64,000 bases of DNA, from positions 4,991,717-5,055,716 of the forward strand of contig NC_059403.1 in NCBI RefSeq assembly GCF_905220565.1, in the 5' to 3' direction. The stretch comes from Melitaea cinxia (lineage: Eukaryota; Arthropoda; Insecta; Lepidoptera; Nymphalidae). Made by a program: the position numbers and the translations under genes. The notes beneath the pieces are model-generated. The model had not been told where the DNA came from, did not search any database, and was given only the letters and a program-made list of their open reading frames with translations. Numbering within the stretch: position 1 is the first letter of the stretch; every line of letters starts with the position of its first letter. Below, piece after piece: positions 9,294-24,200 of this stretch.

Positions 9294-12200
9294 GTAAGTA
9301 GTAATATTATAACTTTTTTTTAAATTAAAGATTTAAATGTAAATACAAGACCATAGTAAATGAGAAAGATTGCGTAATGTTTTAATCTTAATGTTCATGA
9401 AATATAATTAAATAACGTAATTTTTAATCGTACTGGTTTGCCGAGGTTGGTGAGTCTAGTCATTCGCTGATATTATCTCATCTTTATCAAAAAACTCAAA
9501 TGTTTGAAATGGCCATAAATTTAGGATTAAAGTGATCGGATGATAAGATTTGAAATGGTCTAAATAAATTGACCATGAATAAATAAACTAATGTATTATT
9601 CAGTCTGTTTTGAAACTATTGTCCAGTTATTTAATATTTCTGATGGAAATTTTATATAAATTGCTTAACTGCTCATTATATCTACCTAATGCCGGAAATA
9701 CTAAACAAAAACTCCTAACATTAATAGTTTGATAATTTATGCATGCACTAAATACACTGTTATAGACACGGCAAAAAATATATTTTCATCATTCAGTTAA
9801 TAAATTGAACGAAAAATTTGATCGGCGAGATTAGAATTTTATTATATTTGATTGGCTTTTGTAAAGTATGTTTTATAGAAGATTTATTTTTCTACAAGAA
9901 CGAATCGTTTATCGTGATAAACGATCGATTCATAGAGGTAAACGATTTTTTCTGACATGTAGACAAAGTTATGGAAAACAGCGCTTGAAAATTGATTAAT
10001 ATGTTTCTCTAAAATTAAAATTACTTCAATAATCTGTGGTTGTGCAAGCATCCACCAACCCGTATTGGAGCAGCGTGGTGGCTTAAGCTCTGATCCTTCT
10101 CCTACATGGGAAAAGATGCCTATGCTCAGCAGTGGGATATTACAGACTGAAGCGTGCAATCAATCACCTGTAGATGACAGCTTGTGATTACTATAAGTGT
10201 TTTAAATAAGCAGTTATTCAAATACATTTTCAGTCTGAGACTCGATGTCGATCTGCCAGGGACTTACTTAATAAAAAAAATTATTAATAGATTAATGCTT
10301 AGTGTTTGTTGGTGTCCTTAACAGCGCCATCTTTTACCGTGTAATAATATGTCTCTTCGAAACGAATGCTGTTACGAAAACTATCGATTCCGTAAAATTT
10401 GGATTCTTCTTTAGATATAAGCCTCCACAAGTTTGCGCCAAAAATGGCGCGAACTTATGTGTTTTGCCCATAGTCACCACGCTTGGCAGGCGGGCTGGCT
10501 TTGTCACACCGAAGACGCTGCCGCTGCTGCCCGTCTTCGGCCTGTGTATCTCAAAGCCAGCAATTGGATGGCTATCCCGCCATCGGGCGGCTTTTTAAGT
10601 TCCAAGGTGGTAGTGGAACTGTGTTATCCCTTAGTCGCCTCTTAAGACGCTCACGGGAAGAAAGGGGGTGGTTATATTCTTCGCCACACAGCGAATATCT
10701 TTATCATACTCCGAATAAATAATATCTTTACCTACTGACTCGAAATTTAATGACTCAAAAGAGTTATATTTTGTGCTATTATCATTTCATATTATTATTA
10801 TAGATAGGATTGTACATGTAACAGTCAGAACCCTATGAAAAAATGTCATAAAACCTCAAAAAACATGGACAAATGCAGACCAAATTCTACTAGGTCTCCT
10901 CAACGGTAATACGCATTATTGGCGATACCTCAGTCCACCCAGTTAAAAGTTCTCAATTAAATACATAAAAAAATACAGATCTCGTATTGAGAACCTCCTC
11001 CTTTTTTTCGGTTAAAATAGTTATATTGAGACATTTGGTCATTTTCTACTAGTTTTGTTTTTATGACGTAAAGTACATATACAATATAACCTAAAATATT
11101 TTGTTATATCTGTAATGAATTTTGTTATTTAAAGACATTTTTTTCACGATTGCAGATAAAGTAAATAAAAAAAACCTTATATGGTTAAAAGCAACAAAGT
11201 ACAAAAGCAAGCAAGTACTAATATTATCATAACAAATATTCTATTTTTATTTTATTAAAGAAAAAATTACGGTAAGGCGTTGGCACCGTGTGGTCACAGT
11301 AACAGCACACAGCACAGTACCAAACTGACTGATGCGCTAACGGTCGCGGTTCGGTTCATGTGCGGGACATGACAAATTTCACATGGGCCATACAGGTGTT
11401 TGTGCTTTTCCGTTATGTGTATTTCTCCATCGGACACAGATTTAAATTCTAATATGTGGAGTTTATTGTTATTATTTTAAACAAATATGTTATGTATTAG
11501 GTTGGACCGGTTGTTCGTGTTGCTGGAGGCGGGCGCAGGGGCTGCCACCCGGCGAGCCGCGGCGCGGCAGCTGGGAGAAGTGCAGAAGGCCCGCCCAGAA
11601 GAGCTGCATCGGCTTCTCGCGCGCCTCATGAAGCACCTGCGTTCGCCCGCCTGGGAGACGAGGATAGCGGCCACACAGGTTTAGACTACCATCTAATTTT
11701 CATTTTGTTGTACTCTAGACCATCTGTTTAGTGTAGAAGCAAGTATTAAATAAAAGATTAGTAAGTAAATTAGTCAGGTTGATTCTTGCTGTTCTCTTTT
11801 TCCGTGCTAGCGGCGATATGTCTAAACATGTTGTTTTAGTCTGGCTCATTAGGTGCGTCAAAACATCATCTTTACGTAAAGAAAATACTATTAGCTATAC
11901 TCGTATGAATTAGCTCAATTCAATTCTTATGGTCTTTTCATGCCTGTAGTATCCCACTGCTGGGCATAGGCCTTATGGTTTCACTAACAGTAAACTTTGT
12001 TAGATAACTATCGTTCATTACTTGCTTTTATGAGGCCTAGAAATATGTGTATACATGTTATGATTTTTATTTTTAATCGATGTTATAGATACTGACTGCG
12101 CTTGTTCCTTCCAAGGGACCAAACTCACCAGTATTATTGTATAAAGTCTGTCCAACCTGTGGAGAGAATATTTAATGAATGTTAATGATAAAATTAATTT

Positions 12201-15200
12201 GTAGGTATCACTTGAAAACGGTATCTAATCTAGTAACCCTTTATAATATATTTTTAATAGTTTTATTAAATTATTTTGAATAATGTCATGTGTATATTTT
12301 ATGTTACAAACCTTTCGTCAACGTATCTTTGTAGAATGCGGATTTTATGCCAAGCAGAAAAGCCGACTACATTTGGTTGATAAGCTAATTTTATTGTGAT
12401 ATGAATTAATTACGTTCTCACTACACACTTCACTACGATTTATGTGTAAAACAGGATATTTATTATCTTTGTTGTGTGTCATTTTGAGTTCCGCCGTGGT
12501 TTTGTATATGCTACTCAAAATAATTAACAACAAATATTATAAATGTCGCTTTTAACTTGTATCATGAAGATATGTTCTTTCTTTGACAGGCTGTGGGAGC
12601 GATTTTGTCGAATGTTCCTGAGTGGCATCCTCATCTTGTATCCGTTGCCAAAGGTAAATATTACATAACAGGTCGAAGAAAAAGTCTTTTCCTACTTTCT
12701 AGTAAAAATTTGCAATAAAATATTTTTTGTTGTATCGTTTGTAACTGGCTGGTTTTGATACCATGAACAAGTGATATTTTAAAAATGAAATTAAAACATA
12801 AAAAAACAGAACCGCCACTTTTCATTTATTTTTCTGTCTACCAAAGTAGGTGAGGTGATTCCAACGAAGATATTCGGTATATTTTAGTTTTAGTTTGAAA
12901 AAATGCTGTATGGGCCTAAAATTAAAAGTAAAATGTTTATGGGCCTAATGCTGTGTCGGTAAGAGTAGCGCAAAATTGTTTAAGAAATTTCTGAATTTGG
13001 TCGCCCAGTTGCGGATAAACGTAACGACATTTTTGAAAAAGTGGTGCTAGATTGACATTTGAGTAGTTATGATATAGCTGAATATCTGAGGATTGACCAT
13101 AAAACAGTTTCAATCCATTTGAAAAAGGGGGATTTAATTTTAAAGAATTTAAGTTCAGATTGAAAGGGCTTATTATAATTATGTTATTACTAATTTTGTA
13201 CTAAAACACAGTTTATATATTATGTTCAAAAGAGTAACTGCGGAGTTTCTTGCCGCTTCTTCTCTGCAGAATATACTCCGAATCGACGGTAGCTTGGTAA
13301 TAAATACTTTAAAAATTTAATTTGTAAAATGACAATTCGAAAGGGCTCTTGGGGCCTAATTTGAATAAATTTGTTTTTTTATTTTTATTTTGATGGCGCG
13401 GTGGCCGGTGCTGAAAATAAACAGTATCAGTGTCAGTCAGCTGTCAAAGCTGTGATTAAAAAAATGATTTGTTTTAAATCAATATAAAAATCGACAATCA
13501 TTTTGGTTTATCAGATATTAATTGACATTTTCGCTATAAATGTAACTTTATTTAAATGCACTTTATTGTTTACAACTTTAGTTATGCATCTAAATATATA
13601 CTTTGAGTTAATTAACTAGTGCAAACCTTTTCTTTTTAAATTCTGTAATCGATTATAGTTGAATCGATACCCAATTAATTTGACGACACTATCGTTCTCA
13701 TTTTTCTTCGCATCCAGATTTAGAGTTGAACTGATTTTTTATATTTTAAAATAAAAAAAAATTAGACCAATTTTTAAACTATTTCTCTACTTATAAATAT
13801 TCTGGCCCACTAGTTCCCATCTCCCCTTTCTGTGATTATTATTTTTGAAAGTGAAGCTACCACCGACTCGGATTGCAGATTCTGCTGAGGACAATCGGAA
13901 AAAAACTCCGCAGTTATTCTTTTGAAAATAATGTATAAACTGTGTTTCAGTACAAAATAAGTAATATCTTGCATGCAATACAGCGTCACTAAGTCCACAC
14001 ATCTTTATCTTCAATGTGATCCTGCACTATTGCATATATATTATCTAAATTATATAATGAACTAGCTGTGCCCGCGGCTTCGCCCGCGTTGAAATTAGTG
14101 TGTCACAAAATTTTCCCAGCAAACTTCCAGTGAAACTCTCATCAAAAATGGCTTAGCCGTTCCATAAACCTTCCTCTTGCCAATGGTGGAGCCCTCTCTC
14201 CAATGGTGAAACCGCATGAAAATCTGTTCAGTAAATTTTGAGCGAATCGATCACATACACTTTTGGGGACTTTATAATACACTTACTGTTGCCCGCGAGT
14301 ACGTCCTCGTGGTTATGAAGATATGCATTACTATTAAGATATTTAACGCAAATTATTTTTTTATTTCAGTCACTTGAAATGCTTATCAAACTGAGTAACT
14401 TTTTAAAAGGCACAATTTAGTATTATTATTTACTTCAAAAACATAAGACTTTCATACAAACTTTCAACCCCCGTTTTATCCCTTTAAGGGTTGAGTTTCA
14501 TAAAAGCTCTTAGCGGATGTTTACGCCCTATAAGGAGCCTACTTGCCAAATTTCAAGTTTGTAGCTGTTATAGTTTCGGAGATTTCGTGATGAGGGAGTC
14601 AACCTACCATCCCCCGTTTTAACCCCAAAAAGGAGTTGGTTTCTAAAGATACATTATTTGGACACCTTCTCATCATCTATAAGGAATACATTTTAAATTT
14701 CAAGTCTCTTACTTCAAAAACATGGGACTTTCATACAAACTTTCAACCCCCGTTTTACCCCCTTAGGGCTCAATTTTCGTAAAATTCATTCTTAGCGGAT
14801 GTTGACGCCTTATAAGGAGCCTACCTGCCAAATTTCAAGCTTATAGATGTTACAGTTTCAGAAATTTCGTGATGAGTGAGTCAACTTACTATCCCCCGTT
14901 TTAATCCCAAAAGGGAGTTAATTTCTAAAGATACATTATTTGGACACCTTTTCACCATCTATAGAGCTTACATTTTAAATTTCAAGTCTCTTACTTCAAA
15001 AACATAGGACTTTCATACAAACTTCCAACCCCCATTTTACCCCCTTAGGGGTCGAATTTCGTAAAATCCGTTCTTAGCGGATGCCTACGTCTTATAAGGA
15101 GCCTACCTGCCAAATTTCAAGTTTGTAGGTGTTATAGTTTCGGAGATTTCGTGATGAGTGAGTGACCTTTCGCTTTTATATATATTATTATAGATTATAG

Positions 15201-18200
15201 ATTATAGACTAGCTGTGCGCGTCACTTCGCGTGGACAATAACAAAATAGTTATTGTTCAGTTCCCAATTAAAAAAAAAACAAAAAAAAAAAAACTAAAAT
15301 AAATGTAGCCTGAGTTACTCCTTATCACATCAGCTATCTGCCAGTGAAAGTCTCGTCAAAATCAGTCCAGCCGTTTCAGAGATTAGTCGGAACAAACAGA
15401 CAGACAGACAAAAATTAAAATAAATGTTAGTTTGGTATATATTCCTTGTGTTTTACATTTGTATAGATAGAAGACAGTAACGACTAGTACGACAGTAAAC
15501 GAATTCTAAGAATACGCTGTTTAAAATAACCATGAAAAAAAATATCTTGAAATGCTTACCATAATCACGCTATACATTTTTGCATCTTTCAATGTTTGAG
15601 CATCTATTAGGGAAAATGTTTTTTCCACGTCATTGAGTTTCGTTTAACTCGTTTAACCTAGTTTTAGAACGAAGTCTATTTCAGACTCGCCTCAATAGGT
15701 ACAATAGCTTAATAGATGAAGCTTTATTTAGACTCCCTAGGGTTGTTGGGTTTATTAAATAAATGTCTATTGAGTTTGTCGGTACTCGGTCGAAGTCAGA
15801 GACGTATCTAGTGTCGCTAGCGCGATTTAATGTTCCTTTTTGCTTATTATTGTTATTATTTATATAATTATACATTTATAATTATGTGTAGTTGTCTCTC
15901 GTTAAAATATTTCACTTAGTGATATTAGTATTCTTCTAGGGAAATAAAAAAAAAATGAAAATAGGTGCAGTAGTTTTTGAGTTAATCCATTAAAAACAAA
16001 TAGAAAATCAAATCGTTTCTCATTATATTATTAGTGTAGAAGTGTCCGCACAATCTTACAATATAATTAATATTTGTTTTCTATACTTAAACCAACTGTA
16101 GATCATAATATTATTGTAAATTAGTTTATTCTCTGGTTGAAACTCGAAATAAACCCTTGAAAAATAGGATTAATATGTAATTAGGTACCTACTATTAATT
16201 TTATCTATATTAAGTTAAATCTCTTATTTCACAGTGTCTGTGTCTTTTACGCTACTAAATTTGAGATTTTTTGCATATACACTCGCGTGCAACTGAATCG
16301 ACTCAAGCCGTATATTGGTACAAAAGTTCGATTTTTAGGAAAATGGCTTTGCGAGTGTATATATATATATATGGTATCCCAGAGAAATCGAGAGAAACCG
16401 TCGAAAATCCGCATAACTTTTTACTGGTGGTACCGATTTTGATGATTTTTAATTTAATCGAAACCCGATGTTTATCATGTGGTCACATTTAAATGTCATC
16501 GAGATCTGATTACAACTTTTGGAGTAATCTTTGATAATGCATATTTACTTGACTATTTTTTGTCAACCTATGTTGTATTACTTGTCGATGTAATTGAAGT
16601 CGGTTTTTTTTCGTTTGCCAGCAAACACAATAATTATTTAGTATTTTTATATCGGTTCATATATACAAAAATAAAAAACATATTAGTCAATTTCAACTGT
16701 TTAATTTCAAACTTGACATGTTCGACAATCTATTTTTTTAGATTCCTAAAATTTCATCACAAATGAAAAAGAAAGAATATTGAATATTATATTTGAATTT
16801 ACTACAAAATATTTTATATGACAAAAGCGTGTGTTTTTATTTCCATTAATATAGCTTTTTATTCAACTTAATCACTTCATGGAAAATAGACAGATAAAGT
16901 TTGTACGTTGTTTTATCTACGCGCAATTGTTTTTGGCATTTAAAGCAAATAATTGCGAAATTTACTATTATATTTTATATTAAATAATAACATTGATAAC
17001 ACTTTGATGCAAATTATATTATAATTTGGGATTTTTTACAATCGGTAATTACATAGTTCGTTCCTTCATTAAAAATACCTAGGTACTATACTTAATAAAT
17101 AGTCAACATTTATTTTAACCTATCATATTAACGGTAGAAAGTCAGTGCATTTACCTCCTTATCAATATTTTTTATTTGTTATTGACTCAAAATCTTATAA
17201 AAACTTGTTTTAAGACTTGTTTAATGAGATTAACCAAGCCGGATTTAGTTAAAAAAGGTATTCCGTATTCTGTCACATAAAAAGTGATTATCAAAGGAAT
17301 ACCCTTGTTGCATATTTATTAACACCCATGTGTGTTGTAATTGCGAAGTGTGGAGCACAGAATTTAACAATTTGTTTTTATCTAACATACATAACTTTTA
17401 TTTAACTGTAAACTATCCTTGATGGTTGTAATTTTTAAGACTTACAGACTTACTTTATTTCGGTATGTAACACTAGGAACAAAACTTCCAACAGTTGCAT
17501 AATTTTTTATCGAACCTCATTATGCATATTTAATGAATCTTCCAAACTAAATGTTTAGCTATTACAATTTAATTACGTATTAATTATTTTGCCACGAGAC
17601 CCTGTTATGTTAATTTTTCCCTGTGTCTTTCGAACTGTGACTATCGCTGTTTCTTACTTGATATATAAATATAAATTTATTTATTTATTATATTGTTAAA
17701 TAATAATATACGGGAAGGATACAAGCGAGAGGCTTAAACATAACAAAACCACGTAATTAGTACATACCATTTCTAAGCCATATTCCAATTAACAGTCTCA
17801 CCTTTATTTTGTAATACTACAGCTACTTGAAGCGATTGTGCCTGACCCCAGGCAAGCCAAGGGCGAGCCAATAGCAAGTTAGGGTTTGTTATCTAGTTTA
17901 TTTTAGTTTTGACATATGCCAATAATATTCTTCACAGAAAATTAGACATGTTAAATTGTCAAGCTACTTTTAAATCACAATTTACTTATATTTTTATTAA
18001 CTTAAATTAACAACATTATAGTTATGCTTCTGGAGTTATCACGAACTCAAATCTCGAAATCTCAATCGATTGTTAAATGTTGTAGGAATCATCTATATAC
18101 ATATAGACGAGAAAATATATGAATTTAAAGCTATTGGGTGCTATGAGTTCAACAGTTGTGATATCCTATCTTATTTCCTTTAGTCTTGTCAATGTAATAA

Positions 18201-21200
18201 TAATAACTGTAAATCGTTTTTTTTTGTTTGTGAGCAAACACAATTTAAAGAAATCAATTTTGTAATTCAGTTAGACAGTGTTGTAAATTTATTGTTATTA
18301 TTAATCTATTACAAGGAATGAATCTTCAGAGGCTAAAACGAGAGAGAGGGAGAATTTTAAACAGTCACTAATAGAATGTATTAATGTAACCTTCCGTGCA
18401 ATGAAAATGAACAACTGGGTCACCCAATAAGGACGTATTATATTTTAGGTTCGTTAGTACGTACCTATTATCTTTTGCCACTCGATAGTAAAACCCAGCC
18501 CATGATATAAAATTCCAAGATTATTAGCTGTATTACTGTTTCAACTTATTCAAGGTTTTATGACTGATTAATAGATGAAAAGTCGAACCGGCACAGGCCT
18601 TTAGTCTAAAAATAATTGCAATATAAGCTTATAAATTAATCTAAAATGATTGTTAGGACCAAATGAATTGACATTTAGAATAATTTGTGTTAAGTTATTC
18701 AAAATATCTATCTACTTAATCATAATATATATATTTCGAATATTCGACCGCTCTGGTGTAATGGTGCGTGTGCCGTGTCAGCGGCGCCTAAACACCGACG
18801 GTCGTGGGTTCGATTCCCGCTCGGAGTGGATATTTGTGTTAACACAAATATTGTGAGTCTCCCCACCGTGCCTTAGAGAGCACGGTAAGCCTTCGGTCCC
18901 GGTTATTATTATGTACACCTGAAAGCGATCGTTACTCATAGTAGGAAATATATCCGCCAATCCGTATCGGAGCAGCCTGGTGCATTAGGTTCTGATCCAT
19001 GGCGGGAAAAGGCCTATGCTCAGCAGTTGGATAGTACAGGCTGATGCGCATCGATGTAAATTTTAAATTATTGAAGAATTTAATAATAGAATAATCTGAA
19101 TTGTTTAATATTGAACTGCAATATAAGCAGCAGGTTTTAGTTAGAAATACGACGGGTCCTAGGAATTAAATCGCATTTGAAAATTGAAAAACGTAACGGA
19201 CAAGTTCAGTGAAAATACCATCATTATCATCGACTATTTATTTACTCAAATAATGCTTAACTGTTGGACTCAAGTTATGCTAAACTGTTGGGGCCGTAAT
19301 AAGGCATTTAGTAGTCTACCTAATTTATAGTATACACACATACTTAGTGCCTTAACCATAGCTTCTATTTTACTGATTTTTCGTATATAGCTTAGAAATT
19401 GTATGTGTACTTATACGTGGTATAACTTAATGCATTTCATTCGTATCTACATTCATATACCTATGAATAAATATTTAATAAAAAAAAAATCGTCTAATTT
19501 ATCCATAAGACTTTCTTCTTCGAATTATTAGTTTAATTATATTTAATATGCCGTTGGGTATATTTTTATTTCGAATTATTTGTAGAAGAGGAAGCAGAAC
19601 AAGAAGACAACGCACGGTTGCGATGTGAAACGTTTGACATCGAGCGCGTCCTGGAACACGGCGCCCATCTCATGGGCTCCGAGGGGCACGAGTACGACAT
19701 GGATGAAGAGGCGCTATCGGCTGCAGGTGACAAGTTATACCAAAAAATATCACTTCTAGATTTTCGAATAAAATATGTCACCATAAGACAACCAAAACAG
19801 ACAATTTAATCTTTTAAGAAGGTGGCAAAATAGGTATGTAGGTACTAAGAGTACGTCGTCATTCTAGAATTTTTAATTATTGAATCCTAGTTAATTTGAA
19901 GCTAACATCTATTTCGAAAGTGGATCTTTACTTGCCGAGAAAAATCGAAAGAAACACAATTAGAAAATTATTTAAAAACCTAAGATTTAAAAAAATATCT
20001 TTGATTTCTATTGTATTTTCTTGCACATTTTTGTGAAACAATACTCTTTTTTATGCATAATTAGATATGAAGGAGTGTTTGGCGAAGCAAAGGCAGCAAC
20101 TAAACTCACAGTTAGGTTTGGATGTGGCGAATTCGCTGGGTATGGATTTAAGCGGAATGTACACAAATGAAGACTTGTGTCCTGTGAAGCCGACGAAACC
20201 TGAAGCTACCGTGAGGGTATGTTTAAATTAAAAAAAAATAACTGAACTGAAATAGTCCCCGTACCGGATAATGCTTGGAATCAACCAGACTGCCACACTG
20301 AGTGTGAGAAAATTAATCAGTCAACATTAAAACTTTTTATCAGAAATAGTAAATCGACTCTGTCTTAATTTTCTTAGCGATTGTTTCTAGTCGACATTAA
20401 ATTTGCATATCTTACAAGTCAAATTATTAAAGTTTATTTTAGATGAGCATGTTTACAAACTCCCTTGTATTGTTACAGCGTCCAGTACAAGAGCTAGTCG
20501 CTTGTAAAGGACTGAGCTCGCGAGAAATGAACTTAGCGAAGCGTCGCGCACGCGCAGCGTTTAGTAAACAAAAATCGCGCGATTGTGACGACAGCTCGTC
20601 TGCCTCGCCACTGACGCCGCTTACCCCCACCGGGCCCCCTCCCTCGCCCCTCGAACCGGAGAGGAAGAAAATGAAGATAGAGCCTGTCGATGAAGTCCTT
20701 TGTGAGCTACTATTCAATATTTTATTAATAAAAGTGCCCCAAAAGTAATTTTTTTATATTTTTTCTGATTATATAAAAAAAACTAGATTAATTATAATAA
20801 GTTTAAAAAAAATAATGTGTTAGTGGGTTTAAAAAATATATTGTATAGGAATACGAGTAATATTCATTCTCTCTACAAATTTATCTCGTATCTAAACTAA
20901 TATTACATACGTATTATTATTTATTATATTTCGAATATTATTATTTATATCGAAAAAAATTGAAAAAATATTATAGTCAAATTATGATCCTTCAGTAGTC
21001 ATTATAAATGTCTACTGTAGGATCGTGGACTAAACTGCTAGAAATTTATATACCTAGTTGTAATAAATTATCTCCTCGGTTACCATTTACTATTTCCATT
21101 AGTCGCATTAATAACGATAACAAATCAACCCATTTATACTAAATATTTGAAAAACAAAACAATAATAATTGCGTATCGTGCGATTTACTCCAAACAGTAC

Positions 21201-24200
21201 ACTGTTTCCAAACGTTAGTTATTAAAGTTGTTGCCTATTTGTGTGAATGCATAAGTTTTGGAAAATACTAAACCGATTTTGATGAACTTTGTATAATAAT
21301 AAACGACAGATGTCACACTCCCAACAGCACGCTGTTTCCAAACGTGAACTTTGTGTAATAATATACACATTGGTTAACTATTGTGTGTTTTGTTCGGTTG
21401 ATGTTTATATAAGCGGGGTAAATCGTGTTTAAATGCTGCTATCTGATGTTGCTTTATTTACAACTTAATTTTTTTTTGCATACTTTGTTTCTGTCATTTA
21501 TTTCGTTTTGTAAACAACATAAAAACTAACAAAAAAAATTGTAGATTGGATTTAGCCGATTTGAATTTTTGTTAATTTGTAGTTTGTACTTCCATATTGT
21601 TATGCATACTGTATTCACCTTAAAAGGCAGCACATTTAGTTTTAAGTTTATTTTTGGATTTACATCCATTGCTTCGTATGAGGTAGTTGTAAACAAATAA
21701 AATAAAATAAACAAAAGTGCCGGTGTCACAGCTTTAATCAATAAAACATCCCGCGCGGTGCGGTGACCGCCGACGATCGGTCGGTGCGGTCGTTTGTCAT
21801 GTGACGTGTGACGTGTGTGCGCAGGCGAGGGCGGGAGCGCGGCGCCGCGGCGCGACGGGTCGTGGGGCGAGGGCGCGCGCTGGCCGCTGGAGGCGTGGTG
21901 CGGCGCGCTGCAGGCGCAGCTGTTCGGCGCCGCGTGGGAGGCGCGCCACGGGGCCGCCGGCGCGCTGCGGGAGCTGCTGCGCTCGCGCCTCGCCGCCTCC
22001 GCGGGCACGCGCGCCGGCATGACCGCGCGCCAGGTAACCACCACCACTCAAAATACCATACTTTGCTCAACCTCGCGTAGCAAGTGTAAAAACATTATAG
22101 GAAATTTAGTGCGAGGTTAAATTGAATTATTTATTATTATTGACTTTGTAACTTTTACGATCGTTTTTTCTCTTGTATGGGAATGGCGTAAGGCGGGAAA
22201 CAGACTTTGACTGAAAGGATAAAGACATTAAAAGAGTACGACGTGTACATAAAGTCTCATCTCAAAGTCCGTGTTCCGACTCGTGCTCTCTCCTCATTAA
22301 ATATACTTTTCTAACCTTCTTTGGTAGAGTAAAAAACAAAAGTTTTATTATTGAACCGCCATACATTAAAATATGAGCTAGTATGAACTCTTTTAGTATT
22401 ATTTTATGTCTATTATATTATTATTATTTTTATAAGACAACGAAAAAAAATGTAAAAATGTATGTTAATAATGTCTTCCAGATGGACGACGCCCACCAAG
22501 AGTGGTTGGAGGACATGGCTCTGCGGCTACTCTGTGTGCTCGCGTTGGACAGGTTCGGGGATTTCGTGTCGGACCAGGTACGTTTTTATTTTATGTATTA
22601 GCTCCCAGATTAGTATTAGATCCCCAGAGAGACTAAATATAATGTAGTGTGAAAAATATTTGAACATTTTTCGTTTTTAATTATGATTATGTCCATTTCG
22701 GACCATTTAGTGAAATCATATAATACTTATAGTACTATTTTAATCCTGCTACGACATTTATGTAACGAAGGCTTGACAGCTTGTTCTTATAATTTTTTAA
22801 TATTAAGCGCTATCGCTGCGATGCGCAGGTGGTGGCGCCGGTGCGCGAGACGTGCGCGCAGACGTTGGGCGTGGCGCTGGCGCAGCTGCGCGCCGAGCGC
22901 GTGCGCCTCGTGGCGGCGCGCGTGGCCACGCTGGCGCGCCAGCCGCAGTGGGAGGCGCGGCACGGCGCGCTGCTCGCCTTCAAGTACCTGCTGGCCGCGC
23001 GCCAGGTGAGGACTGCAACGTTTATCGTGAACAACGTTAAATTGACGTTTAACAATTTGTGACTATTTGAACCGCGTCACACTCAGCGGCTCCGATACCA
23101 TTTACTCCCGTATCGGGGAACTGGAAACACACATTACTATACTACTCGAGTACAATCGCCCAGACCACGACAAACATCTATATGGTTAATACAAATCTTT
23201 GTCATGTGTGGAAATCGAACCCTTCAACCGCAAACCCAAAATTCAGTGCTATAACCGCTGCGTCGACGCCTCGTTAAAATATAGGTGATATCCTATCTGT
23301 AGTACCTACACGTGCGGTCTCGCAGGAGCTGGCCGTGGAGTGCGGCGCGCTGGAGCACCTGACGGCGGGGCTGGAGGACGGCGCGGAGGACGTATCGGGC
23401 GCGGCGGCGGGCGCGCTGGCGCCGGCGGCGAGCGCGCTGGCGGCGGCGCGGCCGGAGCGCCTGGCGCGCCTGGCCGCGCGTCTGTGGCGCCTGCTGCGCG
23501 AGCAGGACGACCTGGCGGCGCCCGCGAACGCCTACATGGCGCTGCTGGCCGAGCTGCTGGCGCTGCCCGTTGCCGCCAAGCTGCTGCAGTGAGTGAAGCT
23601 CTAGTGCATGACATTTTCTTATCAGATACACAGAAACTTGTTGATCAATTTTTTTTCTCGTTAAGACCAATGTCGTAGTTTCAGGTCCAGTCGTTTCCCC
23701 TTGTATAATATATAGACGGTCTACAGACACTTTGTTTTCTCACTCTTTTATATATGTGTGTAATTTCTTCCAAAATCTATAAAATAATTTCTTTTCTAGC
23801 CCAATAGATCTAAGCGATGTCCTCCCGAGATTATGGCCGTATCTCGATCACTCTACTAGTTCCGTGCGGAAGGCGACGCTGCAGACACTGCGCACCCTCA
23901 CACGCCCCCTCGTCGCCACCGGTACCAACGGACAGACCAACGGCAGTGGGGAGGGCCAGAAAACTAACTGTGATAACACAAGTGAGACTACGAGTGATAA
24001 GAGTGATTCAAAAACTATTGAAGTGAAGTGTGAGAATGGTGAAGACAGTCAGTACTTAAGTTGGACGCCGGAGCTGTTGCAAGAGGCTATGAGACATATA
24101 TATCAAAGAGTACTCTTTGAGTATGTACATGAAATACAAGAAATTGCAGTACAGGTTAGACTAGCATTTTAACAATATGTATTTATAATAAATAGTCTCA

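Larger units (their letters stand above)
11501..20701 (+). other. BTAF1: BTAF1 exons 2-6: N-terminal HEAT repeats and charged linker
   Basis: Residues about 4-256. Exon 2 encodes the first HEAT-like helices (LDRLFVLLEAGAG, RQLGEV, WETRIAATQ). Exon 3 continues with NVPEWHPHL. Exon 4 holds the family block FDIERVLEHGAHLMGSEG. Exon 5 has the LGLDVANSLGMDLSGMY stretch, matching the LGLNMGEAIGMS region of human BTAF1. Exon 6 encodes LSSREMNLAKRRARA, then a Ser/Pro/Thr-rich linker and a basic-acidic stretch (ERKKMKIEPVDEV) that may act as a nuclear localisation signal. Intron 3 (12654-19585) is about 6.9 kb and full of repeats. Confidence 0.9.

Noticed and set aside
14431..15170. CRISPR-like array
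   Set aside because: Units are about 280 bp and diverged throughout, with no short identical repeats separated by unique spacers, in an insect genome.
18746..18830. A functional tRNA gene
   Set aside because: It has A- and B-box-like blocks but no cloverleaf I can fold, and it heads a multi-copy SINE.
21526..22080. Long open frames on both strands around BTAF1 exon 7 (and likewise at 23293-23730, 24512-24916, 27363-27734, 29673-30066)
   Set aside because: They arise from the GC-rich exons. Their translations are Ala/Arg/Pro-rich without motifs, while one + frame matches BTAF1 in each case.
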